Below the pieces are notes generated by a model. That model had not been told where the DNA came from. It was given only the letters and a program-made list of their open reading frames with translations, and did no database searches. A program made the position numbers and the translations under genes. This document shows positions 6,623 to 15,110 of a stretch of DNA of 36,398 nt, piece after piece. How positions within the stretch are numbered: position 1 is the first letter of the stretch; every line of letters starts with the position of its first letter. Source of the DNA: Sporosarcina sp. (GTDB lineage: Bacteria > Bacillota > Bacilli > Bacillales_A > Planococcaceae); NCBI GenBank assembly GCA_026169375.1, contig JAPFCR010000042.1, positions 1 to 36,398 on the forward strand, read 5' to 3'.

Positions 6623-8371
6623 TCACACATTGATATTTTGTTGTTTTGCTTTTGCTAACATGCCGCCACCATCTTTTAAATATTTATCAATTCCTTCTGC
6701 TGCCCGGTAAGCAAGTGCAGCAACAGTAGGGGTAGGGTGATGACTTCCGAATTGTGGAAATGCTGTTGCGCCAACGACAAAGAGGTTTTCCATATCCCAC
6801 ATTTGTAAGTAGTTATTTACAGCTGATGTGGCAGGATCTGTCCCCATAATAATGCCACCTGCATAGTGTTGACCCGAGTAAAGATGGTCAAATTCATCAG
6901 GTACTTCATCTTGGTCGATAATATCGGCTCCCATTTCTTCCATAATCTCTGTGCATTTTTCAATTCCAAACTTTGCGATGTTTTTATCTTGATCGGTTAG
7001 TTTATACGTAATACGTAATAGTGGATCGCCAAATTCATCTTTATAAGTTGGGTCTAAATCTAAATAATTATGCCACCAAGATAAAACAGTAGAAGAATAC
7101 CAAACAATCAAAGAACGGTTTGCATAATGAACAGATTTATCTTTAAATTCTGGACCCCAACGCGGTGTTCCTTTAGGGACGACATTACTTTTAATTGCAC
7201 CGTCTCCATATTGACGAAGTTCAATTCCGCCACCGCCAATAAAGTCTAAATCTGTATGGTCAAAATGGTCAGCATCATAATCGCTTAATGCACCGCCTAA
7301 GCCACCAGCGCCCATATACATATTGAATTTCTTATCTTCAAAAAAACCACGCGCGCCTAAAAATGTACTATTAAATTGTCCGTGATAATTTCGCCCGATA
7401 ACCCCTTCACGTGTCTCAGGGTCATATTGTTGACCGATTTCAGAAAGCATGAGTAAACGGTTATTTGTAAAAGTGAATGCAGCAAGTACAACAATATCTG
7501 CAGGTTGCTCATATTCAACGCCAGTACGTGTATCTGTATATAAAACACCTGTCGCTTTGCCGTCTTGATGTAAAACACGACGAACGAGCGAGTTTGTACG
7601 AATCTCACAATTACCTGTTTTTACCGCTGTAGGGAGTACTGTGACAAGTGGATCAGACTTTGCGCCGAAGTCACAGCCATACATCGTACAGAATGCACAA
7701 AACATACACTGATTTAACGTTTCACCGTCAGGGTTTGTATACGTTTCTGACATATTTGCTGACGCCATTTGATAAGGATGAAGGCCCATTCTTTCTGTTG
7801 CCTCTTTAAATAATTTAATGGCAGGGGACTCTTGCATCGGTGGATTTGGATAATCACTCGAACGATTATCACCAAGTGGATCTGGTTCACCTGAAATTCC
7901 GGCCATCTTTTCCCATTTGTCGTAATATGGTTCCAATTCGTCGTACGTGATGCCCCAATCCTGAAGCATCATCCCTTCAGGAATCTTCTTTTCACCGTAT
8001 CGTTCAATTGTTTTTGTACGAATCTCAAAATCAAACGGACGATAACGATAGACAGACCCAGCCCAGTGGACACTTCCGCCACCGAGGTCTGTACCTGTGC
8101 TAAATTCCGCACGCGTTCGAACAGGTAATGCTACATCATTAATCGAAACTCTAGAAGTAATTGTTTCAGGTCCTAGATTTTGCATCATTTCATAACGGTT
8201 CGTATAGCGTAATTCATCTTTTACGCCAATAAAGTCAGAACGTGTTTGATCTTTTCCACGCTCTAATGTAACAACTTTATGGCCATCTTTCGCAAGTTCA
8301 GCCGAAACAATCCCTCCAGCCCAACCACTTCCGACAACAACAACATCTACTTTATCTAGTTTTACAGCCAT
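6623..8371 (-). CDS. GMC-family FAD dehydrogenase large subunit with Cys motif (gluconate 2-dehydrogenase-like)
   Basis: This 582-aa flavoprotein oxidises a sugar, sugar acid or alcohol C-OH group with FAD. Residues 10-19 (VVVVGSGWAG) form the Rossmann GxGxxG loop and GTDLGGGSVHWAG (93-105) the second FAD motif. The C-terminal GMC region has a conserved HH (about 544-545) before PTPTVAALA. Cys222, 225, 228 and 233 (CMFCAFCTMYGC) resemble the cysteine cluster of bacterial FAD-glucose/gluconate dehydrogenases, which binds an iron-sulfur cluster for electron exit. It has no signal peptide. It probably crosses the membrane bound to the Tat-signal small subunit encoded 48 bases upstream. The usual cytochrome subunit is not encoded nearby. 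Substrate uncertain. Confidence 0.85.
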   Translation of the reverse strand: MAVKLDKVDVVVVGSGWAGGIVSAELAKDGHKVVTLERGKDQTRSDFIGVKDELRYTNRYEMMQNLGPETITSRVSINDVALPVRTRAEFSTGTDLGGGSVHWAGSVYRYRPFDFEIRTKTIERYGEKKIPEGMMLQDWGITYDELEPYYDKWEKMAGISGEPDPLGDNRSSDYPNPPMQESPAIKLFKEATERMGLHPYQMASANMSETYTNPDGETLNQCMFCAFCTMYGCDFGAKSDPLVTVLPTAVKTGNCEIRTNSLVRRVLHQDGKATGVLYTDTRTGVEYEQPADIVVLAAFTFTNNRLLMLSEIGQQYDPETREGVIGRNYHGQFNSTFLGARGFFEDKKFNMYMGAGGLGGALSDYDADHFDHTDLDFIGGGGIELRQYGDGAIKSNVVPKGTPRWGPEFKDKSVHYANRSLIVWYSSTVLSWWHNYLDLDPTYKDEFGDPLLRITYKLTDQDKNIAKFGIEKCTEIMEEMGADIIDQDEVPDEFDHLYSGQHYAGGIIMGTDPATSAVNNYLQMWDMENLFVVGATAFPQFGSHHPTPTVAALAYRAAEGIDKYLKDGGGMLAKAKQQNINV

Positions 8372-8419
8372 ATGCGTCCTCCTTCAGTTAAGTTCACCTT
8401 TTGGTTTCCAAGAAAACAC

Positions 8420-9259
8420 TTAATGTCCTTGATAATTTCTTAGACTCTCAGGTTCCATCACAATAAAATCTTCTGCATCTATATCGTTTAAGTAACTCAT
8501 CCGTGGTCCTGGATATTCTTTCATTTTCCAGCCGTCCATATTGCGATTCCCTCCGTATGCAGGGTCAGCGTAGGCCCCTTCGATTGTTGTTGTAAGCAAC
8601 AAATCAAAGAATACATTTGAACTGATTCCCTTGATTTCAATATCTCCACTTTCGCATGAATCTAAAATTTCATCTTGTTGCGCACCTTCTAATTTTTTAA
8701 ATTCAGCATCAAATTTTTCATTCGCAGTTCTTTGAAGTGCATGTAATCCCTCTAAAAATAACGCACCTCGGTTCATTCTTGTTTGATAGCGTGGGGTAGG
8801 TGTAGGTACTTTAGTTTCAGCTTCTGGGCCTTGTTCGTTTTGATCTACATCACTTTCTTCATATTGTTCAACTTCCGTAATTTGCGGGAATGGACCGTTC
8901 ATATAATCATGTCCATTCGTACCCCATTCGCTAGCCAATTGTCTATCGATAAAATAGGGAACACCGAGTGCGATTGCGCCAGGTCCCACATCTGTTTCTG
9001 GAAAAATTCTTTCAGTCGCAGCGGCTAGTGTATCGAAGTCTTCGTTACGACTGAAGAAGATTCTTGCTTCATATGATTCATGTTGAGCGTTTTCAGTGTC
9101 AGTGGAAGGTTTTTTATCATTTTTAGTCACTTGATTTGTAATTAACCCGCCAAATAAAGAACCACCTACAAGACCACCCGCGACTAATCCAGTATTTTTC
9201 AAGAAATTACGTCGGCTCATTCCTTGTGAGTCATTATTTGGTTGTTTTGGATCTGTCAT
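8420..9259 (-). CDS. Gluconate 2-dehydrogenase subunit 3-like protein with Tat signal
   Basis: This 279-aa protein carries a twin-arginine signal: SRRNFLK at residues 15-21 followed by a glycine-rich hydrophobic stretch (about 22-41). The mature part contains FDTLAAATERIFPETDVGPGA near 75-95, typical of the small gamma subunit (subunit 3) of membrane dehydrogenases. This subunit forms a heterodimer with the GMC flavoprotein and carries it through the Tat pore. A low-complexity acidic linker (about 135-158) splits the domain. AAAGGAGG precedes the ATG. It sits directly between the large-subunit gene and tatC on the same strand, which links it functionally to both. Confidence 0.85.
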   Translation of the reverse strand: MTDPKQPNNDSQGMSRRNFLKNTGLVAGGLVGGSLFGGLITNQVTKNDKKPSTDTENAQHESYEARIFFSRNEDFDTLAAATERIFPETDVGPGAIALGVPYFIDRQLASEWGTNGHDYMNGPFPQITEVEQYEESDVDQNEQGPEAETKVPTPTPRYQTRMNRGALFLEGLHALQRTANEKFDAEFKKLEGAQQDEILDSCESGDIEIKGISSNVFFDLLLTTTIEGAYADPAYGGNRNMDGWKMKEYPGPRMSYLNDIDAEDFIVMEPESLRNYQGH

Positions 9260-9343
9260 ATTTGCGTCCTCCTTTATTAAAAGAAATAATTATATGTTAG
9301 TCAGAAATAAATTAAAGTTTATTTGAAGAATCCTTCACTGAAA

Positions 9344-10132
9344 TTAAGATGATAAAGTTTCATCCATTTCTTTTACTTGTGCACGCTTTTCCATGCGTGC
9401 TACGAGTCGAATACTAATCTCATATAATAAAATCATCGGAATTAAAACGATCAATTGGCTAATGAAGTCAGGCGGTGTAATTAAAGCGGAAAGCACCGCT
9501 AACACGACATAGGACCATTTCCGAACTTTTTTAAGCGTTTCTACCGTTAATAAGCCGATGGAAGATAAAAACATCGCAACGATAGGCAGCTCAAACATCA
9601 GCCCAATCGGTAAAGTTGTAAAAAGTAAGAAGCGTGCATATTCTTGCGCGGAAATCATCACTTCAAAATTAATTGCACCGAGAGAAGTTAAAAAGTTATA
9701 ACTAATCGGATTGACGATGAAATAACCAAATGCTAATCCCACAAGAAACAGTAACAACATAACGGGTGAATACAAGCTGAGAAAACGACTCTCTTTCTCA
9801 GTTAATCCGGGTTTCACAAACTTCCAAAGAAAATGACTTAAAAAAGGCAATGATAACCCAAATGCCAAAGCCAATGAAATAGACATATAAAATGAAATAA
9901 TTTCTAAAGGACTTAACACGATTAAGCGATGTCCTCTTGTAATATGAGGAAACCATAAGTTAATCGTACTGAATGCTACAATGAAAAAAATAACAAAAAT
10001 GATTGTACCTTTCACAAGTTGCTTTCGTAAATCAGTTAAGTGATCAACGAGGCTCGGTTCATTCTGGACAACTTCATCAACTTCTTCTGTCACTTGATTT
10101 TGTTTGGTTTGGTGTTCATTTGATGTTGTCAT
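9344..10132 (-). CDS. tatC: Sec-independent protein translocase TatC
   Basis: TatC is the receptor subunit of the twin-arginine translocase. The product has six membrane segments and a TatC N-terminal signature (SLVDHLTDLRKQLVKG). FVKPGLTEKESRF near the second cytoplasmic loop and the P-x-D motif (ITPPDFISQ) before the last segments are typical of the family. Length (262 aa) is normal. A GTG at 10141 is in frame three codons earlier; the ATG at 10132 is preferred because AGGTGA lies about six bases upstream of it, overlapping the tatA stop. Together with tatA it probably exports the dehydrogenase small subunit encoded 85 bases downstream. Confidence 0.93.
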   Translation of the reverse strand: MTTSNEHQTKQNQVTEEVDEVVQNEPSLVDHLTDLRKQLVKGTIIFVIFFIVAFSTINLWFPHITRGHRLIVLSPLEIISFYMSISLALAFGLSLPFLSHFLWKFVKPGLTEKESRFLSLYSPVMLLLFLVGLAFGYFIVNPISYNFLTSLGAINFEVMISAQEYARFLLFTTLPIGLMFELPIVAMFLSSIGLLTVETLKKVRKWSYVVLAVLSALITPPDFISQLIVLIPMILLYEISIRLVARMEKRAQVKEMDETLSS

Positions 10133-10141
10133 GGGGATCAC

Positions 10142-10345
10142 CTACTCTTGTGTCTCAGTTTTCTTTTTTTCTTCCTGCCCATCATCGTCATCATTCATAA
10201 TGTCTTTTGTTGTTTTTTTGAACTCAGCTAACGTTTTGCCTACTGCACCACCAATTTCCGGTAATTTTCTAGGCCCAAACAAAATTAAGATAATGACCAA
10301 AATAATAATCAATCCTGGTACCCCAATAGCTGCTGGACTGAGCAT
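10142..10345 (-). CDS. tatA: Sec-independent protein translocase TatA
   Basis: This is a 67-aa TatA/E-type protein with one N-terminal membrane helix (about residues 5-24), the FGP hinge ([22 protein letters not shown]) with the amphipathic helix, and an acidic-basic charged tail. It oligomerises to form the Tat pore with TatC, whose gene begins within the ribosome-site region of its stop codon. AAGGAGGGAGTAAT precedes the ATG. Gram-positive bacteria often use minimal TatAC systems dedicated to one substrate. The position here suggests the substrate is the twin-arginine dehydrogenase subunit. Confidence 0.93.
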   Translation of the reverse strand: MLSPAAIGVPGLIIILVIILILFGPRKLPEIGGAVGKTLAEFKKTTKDIMNDDDDGQEEKKKTETQE

Positions 10346-10582
10346 ATTACTCCCTCCTTCCTTAAAAAATCTAAACTTCTTTATCTATTAATAACCTAAA
10401 TTTACAGGATTAAACAAAAATACGGAAAACAATGATAAGTTTAATAAGATGATTACTTTGAACAAACTGTTTTTAATCCAAAATAAGACAAGAATCATTA
10501 TAGTGAAAGAACAGGGATGGTTTGAAAGTAGGGGGCGTCATCGTAGGTAGATGCTAAAAAGTATATAAATAGGAGGGAGAAA

Positions 10583-10882
10583 ATGCTAGCGATTGACACA
10601 ATTTATCAACTAAAAGAAAAGGAAAAGCATATAGGCCGTTTATTAACATTGAAAAATGTCACTGTGACAAATATTCAACTGCGAACAGGGGAGACAATTC
10701 CTGAGCACCATTCTAAAAGAGAAGTGATTATCATTGTTCGAAGAGGAGCCGTTATTTTTGATGTGGAAGGGGAAGAAGTACTCGTCACACAAAACAATAT
10801 ACTCCATATGGATCCGCTTGAAAATCATAGTTTACTTGCAAAAGAAGATACAGATTTGGTCGTCATTCAAGTTACATCTTAG
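10583..10882 (+). CDS. Small cupin-domain protein
   Basis: This 99-aa single-domain cupin has a GETIPEHHSKREVIIIVRRGAV core (about 36-57) matching the first cupin motif, with two His and one Glu as metal ligands. HMDPLENHS (75-83) matches the second motif. Such proteins can be metal-dependent isomerases or dioxygenases or simple ligand sensors. The GGAGGGAG ribosome site is strong. It stands alone, bounded by the divergent tat operon and a terminator at 10892-10938. Function cannot be assigned. Confidence 0.75.
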   Translation: MLAIDTIYQLKEKEKHIGRLLTLKNVTVTNIQLRTGETIPEHHSKREVIIIVRRGAVIFDVEGEEVLVTQNNILHMDPLENHSLLAKEDTDLVVIQVTS

Positions 10883-10891
10883 CTTAAAACG

Positions 10892-10938
10892 AAAACAAAC
10901 CCTTAGCTTTTGAAATGATAAGCTGAGGGTTTGTTTTT
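10892..10938. terminator. Bidirectional terminator after cupin gene
   Basis: AAACAAACCCTTAGCTT pairs with AAGCTGAGGGTTTGTTT (one wobble), flanked by A-runs and T-runs. Confidence 0.85.
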
Positions 10939-10978
10939 GATCAAGGTTTCCATTTGATTCAATTAGCCAGTTGAGTTT

Positions 10979-11818
10979 TTATGATTTTCCCATCTCCACA
11001 AAACCTTCGCCGAAAACATCTCGCACGTCATGAATGGCAACGAAAGCATCTTTGTCTGTCGCTTCAACAATTTTTTTCAAACGAATGACTTCTTGTGTAC
11101 TAATGATGATATAAAGAATTTTCTTTGTTTCTTTTGTGTAAAATCCATGCCCGTCATACACAGTTACCCCACGAAACATTTTTTGGTTTACTTGTTTTGC
11201 AATTTCGTCTGGTTTTTTTGAAATAATTGTAATGGCTTTCTTCGTACTGAATCCTTCAATAATAAATTCCATCACTTTCGTGGCAATATAAAGCATAACA
11301 ATTGTTAATAAAACTTTTTCTGCACCGATAACAAAATAAGAAGATAAAACAACGATTAAATCAAAAAACAATAATCCATAACTTATATTCCATCCGAGAT
11401 ATTTGTTCGTAATGCTTGCAAGAATCGTCGTCCCAGCAGTTGTCCCACCTACACGAATGATTAATCCAATTCCAACCCCCGCGAAGACGCCACCAAAAAT
11501 CATATTGACAATAATTTCATTAGAATCGAGCATCCATTCACGGGTTAAATGCAGGAAAAGGGAGTTGAAAATAACAGCAACGATTGTATAAATTGTCGTG
11601 TTTCTGCTTAAAAATTTATAACCAACAATTAGTAAAAGTCCATTTAATACTAAACTAACGAGACCCGGTGACCATTTGTATAAATAATAGAAAATAATCG
11701 TTAATCCTGTAACGCCGCCTTCACCTAAGTCATTTGGAATGACAAATAGATTGACGGCGAGTGCGAAAATAAATGCACCTGCAATAATAAAAACCAAGTC
11801 TAACAGTCGTTTCTTCAT
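10979..11818 (-). CDS. yitT: YitT-family membrane protein (DUF161/DUF2179)
   Basis: This is a membrane protein of about 279 aa with five or six hydrophobic segments in its first 170 residues. The typical IPNDLGEGGVTG motif follows the first helix and RVGGTTAGTTILA lies near the middle. A soluble DUF2179 domain of about 80 residues closes the protein (KPDEIAKQVNQKMFRGVTVYDG onward, ending with a DVRDVFGEGF-like tail). B. subtilis has several paralogues of largely unknown transport function. An in-frame ATG exists at 11833; the ATG at 11818 (MKKRLL) is preferred because GGGTGG lies about seven bases upstream. Monocistronic. Confidence 0.85.
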   Translation of the reverse strand: MKKRLLDLVFIIAGAFIFALAVNLFVIPNDLGEGGVTGLTIIFYYLYKWSPGLVSLVLNGLLLIVGYKFLSRNTTIYTIVAVIFNSLFLHLTREWMLDSNEIIVNMIFGGVFAGVGIGLIIRVGGTTAGTTILASITNKYLGWNISYGLLFFDLIVVLSSYFVIGAEKVLLTIVMLYIATKVMEFIIEGFSTKKAITIISKKPDEIAKQVNQKMFRGVTVYDGHGFYTKETKKILYIIISTQEVIRLKKIVEATDKDAFVAIHDVRDVFGEGFVEMGKS

Positions 11819-12023
11819 CCTACGTCCACCCATCCATCAAAATTATGAAATTTACATACACTCTAAACTTTAACATAATACTGTAAATTCGTTTTGGATG
11901 TCAAGCAAGGCAAATGAAGGATAACGTTTAGACAATAAAAGGATGTTTGAGTCTTTTTATGAAATGACAGGAATTTCTGCGCTTAGAAAAGTCGACGGCA
12001 GACAGAAAAATCAAGACCCAGCC

Positions 12024-12048
12024 GTTTATGAAGAATTTTGACGGGTAT
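12024..12048 (+). promoter_or_regulatory. SigB-type promoter for the 74-aa ORF
   Basis: GTTTAT (12024-12029) and GGGTAT (12043-12048) are separated by 13 bases. This is close to the general-stress sigma-B consensus GTTTAA-N13-15-GGGTAT. The start codon follows about 38 bases downstream. Confidence 0.7.
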
Positions 12049-12086
12049 AGAAGAATATAGATAGAATTAACAAAGGAGAGAGTCCA

Positions 12087-12311
12087 ATGGCAAATTGGTT
12101 ACCTAGTTTACAAACAGATACACCACAAGAAGGTTATGAACTTGCAATTACACTTGCGCGTAAAGGGGTTGCCTATACGCAAACGTCTCCGGATGTTCGA
12201 GAACAATTAAGAGATAGCTATGCGAACAACGCAGATAGTTTAACGATGGCATCTCACGTGATCGCTGTTCATTTTCAAACAGTGGCGGCAGCGAATAATT
12301 ATTGGAAATAA
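12087..12311 (+). CDS. Small protein of unknown function, probable general stress protein
   Basis: This 74-aa soluble acidic protein has no signal or membrane segment. It is predicted mostly helical, with an EGYELAITLARKGVAY segment in the first half and an alanine-rich C-terminal half ending NNYWK. I recognise no family. The gene is real on several grounds: a strong AAAGGAGAGAG ribosome site, a well-placed SigB promoter 38 bases upstream of the start, and a terminator directly downstream. Control by the general stress sigma factor is inferred from the promoter, suggesting a role in stress or stationary-phase survival. Confidence 0.7.
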   Translation: MANWLPSLQTDTPQEGYELAITLARKGVAYTQTSPDVREQLRDSYANNADSLTMASHVIAVHFQTVAAANNYWK

Positions 12312-12322
12312 GTTTTAACAAT

Positions 12323-12365
12323 AAAAAGAAAGACAATGAGGGGAAGTATCACTGTCTTCTTTTTT
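12323..12365 (+). terminator. Terminator after the 74-aa ORF
   Basis: AAAAAGAA-AGACA pairs with TGTC-TTCTTTTT with one bulged base, ending in a T-run. Confidence 0.65.
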
Positions 12366-12390
12366 GGATTTGAAGATTTGCGAGCGCACT

Positions 12391-12410
12391 CTCGTGACTT
12401 CAGTCGTGAG
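12391..12410 (+). mobile_element. Hairpin resembling an IS200/IS605 end
   Basis: CTCGTGAC-TTCA-GTCGTGAG folds with wobble pairs, flanked by direct GCGAGC repeats, 54 bases before the tnpB remnant. Subterminal hairpins of this kind mark the ends of single-strand transposing IS605-type elements. Confidence 0.4.
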
Positions 12411-12464
12411 TTAGCGAGCAGATAGACTTCCCAGTTTTACATCTTAATGATAGGAGGTGCCATA

Positions 12465-12941
12465 ATGCTAAAAGCTCATAAATATAGACTGTATCCAAAT
12501 AAAGAACAGAAAGCATATTTCGCTAAGTCTTTTGGCTGTGTTCGCTTCATCTATAACCAAATGTTGGCAAATAGAATTAAGTTATACGAAAAATATAAAG
12601 ACAATAAAGAAAAGTTAAAAGAAAATAAACCTAAAACTTATACTTCATTTAAAAAAGACTATGAGTTTCTGAAAGAAGTAGACAATCTCGCTTTAGCGAA
12701 TGCTCAAATGGATCTAAACAATGCATATAAGAAGTTTTTCAAAGAAGGTGCAAAGTTTCCTAAGTTTAAATCTAAACATAGAAGCAAGAAATCCTACAAG
12801 ACAAATAAAATAAAAGAATCTTCCAATCTAAAGAAATCTTCCTACCTACCTTTATACTACAAGATTTTGCTTGTTGTATACACTATTAAGTGCGACGTTC
12901 ATGTAGATGAACTAAGAGTGAACCGATCTCTTTTGTTTTAG
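12465..12941 (+). pseudogene. tnpB: Truncated TnpB (IS200/IS605 RNA-guided nuclease), N-terminal fragment
   Basis: The first 115 or so residues match the TnpB N-terminus: KAHKYRLYPNKEQ, FGCVRFIYNQML, and NAQMDLNNAYKKFF with a basic FPKFKSKH stretch. TnpB proteins are about 370-400 aa; here the RuvC nuclease half and zinc ribbon are missing. After KTNKIKESS (about 12830) the frame runs into unrelated residues and stops inside the 3' end of the neighbouring transporter gene. The AGGAGGT ribosome site fits ATG 12465 and the ORF has no internal stop, so a short peptide may still be made. It cannot cleave DNA. No tnpA accompanies it; probably a decayed element. Confidence 0.8.
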
Positions 12942-14105
12942 TTGCAATAGACCGATATAAATCACAGGAAATAATGCTGTCAACGCGACTAAACCCATCC
13001 AACCGAAACTTTCATAAAGTGGGCTTAGCACCGTGCTTCCCATTGCAACACCCACATAATAAGCACATAAATAAAGACTAGAAGCACTGCCTTTATGATG
13101 AGTTGCTGTTTGGCTAACAGATGCTGCCGTCAAAGAATGAGCGGTAAAGAAGCCTAAGCAAATGACACAAAGACCAATCACAATCATTGTAATAGAGGTG
13201 AAAGAAGTCATCGCAATCCCTATCGAAAGTAAACATACTCCAGTAAGCCTAACTTTACGAAGTCCAAAATATCTTTCAAGCCATCCGGCAAGAGGAGCGC
13301 CAATTACACCAAATCCATACGCCAAATATAAAAAAGAAATGGCTTCGAGAGACATGGAATAAGGTGCTTCAATTAAGTGAAAAGGTAAATATGTCCAAAC
13401 ACCAGTAAAAGCAAGCTGAAGAACGATACCTAATCCAAAAACGCTTAGTAAAGCTGGATTTTTCAAATGATATAAAATGCCTTCAATATCTTTTTTAAAA
13501 GACATTTCACTAGGCATAAAATTTTTAGAAGGTGGCAGAAAGAATAATAAACTGATGAAAACGATTGTTCCGAAAATGGAAAGTATATAGAGAGAAGTTT
13601 GCCAAGAAGTTTGCTCCGCAATAAAACTTGTCATAAACCGTCCAATCATACCACCTAAGCTATTAAAAGAGATGTATAATGCCGTTGCCACGCTTGTAAA
13701 TTCTTTATGTATTTCTTCGCTAATGTAAGCGAGCGCGGCTGCGGGTACACCCGCAAGTGAAAAACCTTGAATAAAGCGTAAAATAACAATGAAGAAAAAA
13801 GAATTAGTATTCGCGATCAGGAGGAATGGAATGACTGAACCAATTAAAGAAAGATAAATAAACCAATTACGCCCGCTACGATCTGAAAAGAAACCGAGTA
13901 TAATGAGTCCGATAATGAGACCAATCGTCGTCATTGACATTGTTGTACTTGCATAAGACATAGAAATATCAAAATCATAGGTAAATAATGGGAGTAAAGG
14001 TTGCATCGCATACATTGAAGCGAAAATAAAAATGGAAGCAAAGCCCAATCCAGTGATAATTAGCCAAAATTGTACATCTTTTATCGTATAGCCATCACTT
14101 TGCAC
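12912..14105 (-). CDS. MFS transporter (YnfM-like)
   Basis: This 397-aa permease has twelve predicted membrane helices and an MFS loop motif (GFFSDRSGRNW near residue 71) after helix 2. FIQGFSLAGVPAAALAYISEE (about 111-131) resembles the YnfM/arabinose-efflux type MFS proteins. It probably exports a small compound; the substrate is unknown. It starts with GTG (14103-14105) behind AGGATGTGA. It is monocistronic. Its last codons overlap the decayed tnpB ORF on the other strand, so an IS insertion or deletion may have reached its 3' boundary. Confidence 0.82.
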   Translation of the reverse strand: MQSDGYTIKDVQFWLIITGLGFASIFIFASMYAMQPLLPLFTYDFDISMSYASTTMSMTTIGLIIGLIILGFFSDRSGRNWFIYLSLIGSVIPFLLIANTNSFFFIVILRFIQGFSLAGVPAAALAYISEEIHKEFTSVATALYISFNSLGGMIGRFMTSFIAEQTSWQTSLYILSIFGTIVFISLLFFLPPSKNFMPSEMSFKKDIEGILYHLKNPALLSVFGLGIVLQLAFTGVWTYLPFHLIEAPYSMSLEAISFLYLAYGFGVIGAPLAGWLERYFGLRKVRLTGVCLLSIGIAMTSFTSITMIVIGLCVICLGFFTAHSLTAASVSQTATHHKGSASSLYLCAYYVGVAMGSTVLSPLYESFGWMGLVALTALFPVIYIGLLQLKQKRSVHS

Positions 14106-14262
14106 GATATCACATCCTGTAAGAACAATATTTTATAATCATAGCATAATTTATTGATTAGTGGGACGATTTTAATTTAGTGGAATTATTAGTTTGTGGA
14201 TTGTGAGAAATGTTAAATTAGGCATAGATTATTTTTGAATTGTAAGGAAACTCCTTTTCAAA

Positions 14263-14287
14263 GTTTTATTTTTAGTTTATGGGGTAT
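14263..14287 (+). promoter_or_regulatory. SigB-type promoter for the YflT-like gene
   Basis: GTTTTA (14263-14268) and an exact GGGTAT (14282-14287) are separated by 13 bases, 61 bases ahead of the start codon. The gene product is itself of a general-stress family, which supports the call. Confidence 0.75.
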
Positions 14288-14348
14288 TTTAATACTAAAT
14301 ACGTTATGAACTAATTCATTGAATTCGACGTGTAAGGAGGAAAAGCAA

Positions 14349-14930
14349 TTGAAAAATTTTAAAAGATTAGAAGGTATATTTGAAAGCGAAACGGTATTGT
14401 TAGATAAAGTGGAAGAATTACGAGCAGATGGTTTTTCTGATGAAAATATGTACGTTTTTGCTAGGTATCGCGGAGATTTCATGATTCTTCGCAGTCATCC
14501 TTCAGCCCATATAAAAGGAGAAGACCGATCGTTATCCAACCAATTCCAAGGTTTTATGTCTGGGGAAGCACATCTTAAAAAGGCTATTATTAGTCTCGGG
14601 CTTGAAGAGCTAGATGCAGACCGGGTGTATAAGGAACTGAATGAAGGTTCTATGATTCTTTATGTTGATAGAGAAGAGTTAGATTATTACTACAAAGAAA
14701 ACTCCGAGTTTAAAAATGCAGCTCCCGAGACAGTTGTTGGACTCGGAACCCTAGTAGATGAAGATTCTACTCCAGGCGGTGTCAGGGAAGTTGAACGAGT
14801 TCAATATCCTAAAAAAGGAGATCATAGAGTAGGACTGGATGGACAAAACATTAGACGTGAAGGCGATCAAGTGCCCGATCCCGATGCTGAAATTGCTTTC
14901 CCTGATGAAGAAAGCAAATTAAATGGTTAA
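14349..14930 (+). CDS. YflT-like general stress protein
   Basis: This 193-aa cytosolic protein has the YflT/GSP17M-type domain in its first 100 residues (LEGIFESETVLLDKVEELRADGFSDENMYVFAR). An acidic and proline/glycine-rich tail follows (about 130-193). B. subtilis YflT is a SigB-dependent general stress protein of unknown biochemical role. Two in-frame TTG codons could start the gene. The one at 14349 is chosen because TAAGGAGG ends eight bases upstream, whereas 14319 has no ribosome site. The SigB promoter at 14263-14287 fits stress induction. It ends at a strong terminator. Confidence 0.82.
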   Translation: MKNFKRLEGIFESETVLLDKVEELRADGFSDENMYVFARYRGDFMILRSHPSAHIKGEDRSLSNQFQGFMSGEAHLKKAIISLGLEELDADRVYKELNEGSMILYVDREELDYYYKENSEFKNAAPETVVGLGTLVDEDSTPGGVREVERVQYPKKGDHRVGLDGQNIRREGDQVPDPDAEIAFPDEESKLNG

Positions 14931-14971
14931 AAGATTAACCTCGAGCTTTATAAAAATAAGATAAACATTTT

Positions 14972-15013
14972 AAAAATGCGAAGGAGCAAGTATACGTTTC
15001 CTTCGCATTTTTA
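14972..15013 (+). terminator. Terminator after YflT-like gene
   Basis: AAAAATGCGAAGGA pairs with TCCTTCGCATTTTT. Confidence 0.85.
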
Positions 15014-15110
15014 GGCTGGTTTTTACGATGAAAAAGTTAAAGTGTTTTATAGGAAGTCGAATGATGGGTAAGGTCTATCATTGTGAAAGTAAAGTATGTG
15101 AATTTTATTT

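Noticed and set aside
14258..14482. 74-aa minus-strand ORF opposite the YflT-like gene
   Set aside because: It is antisense to a well-supported gene and its SigB promoter, with no family match.
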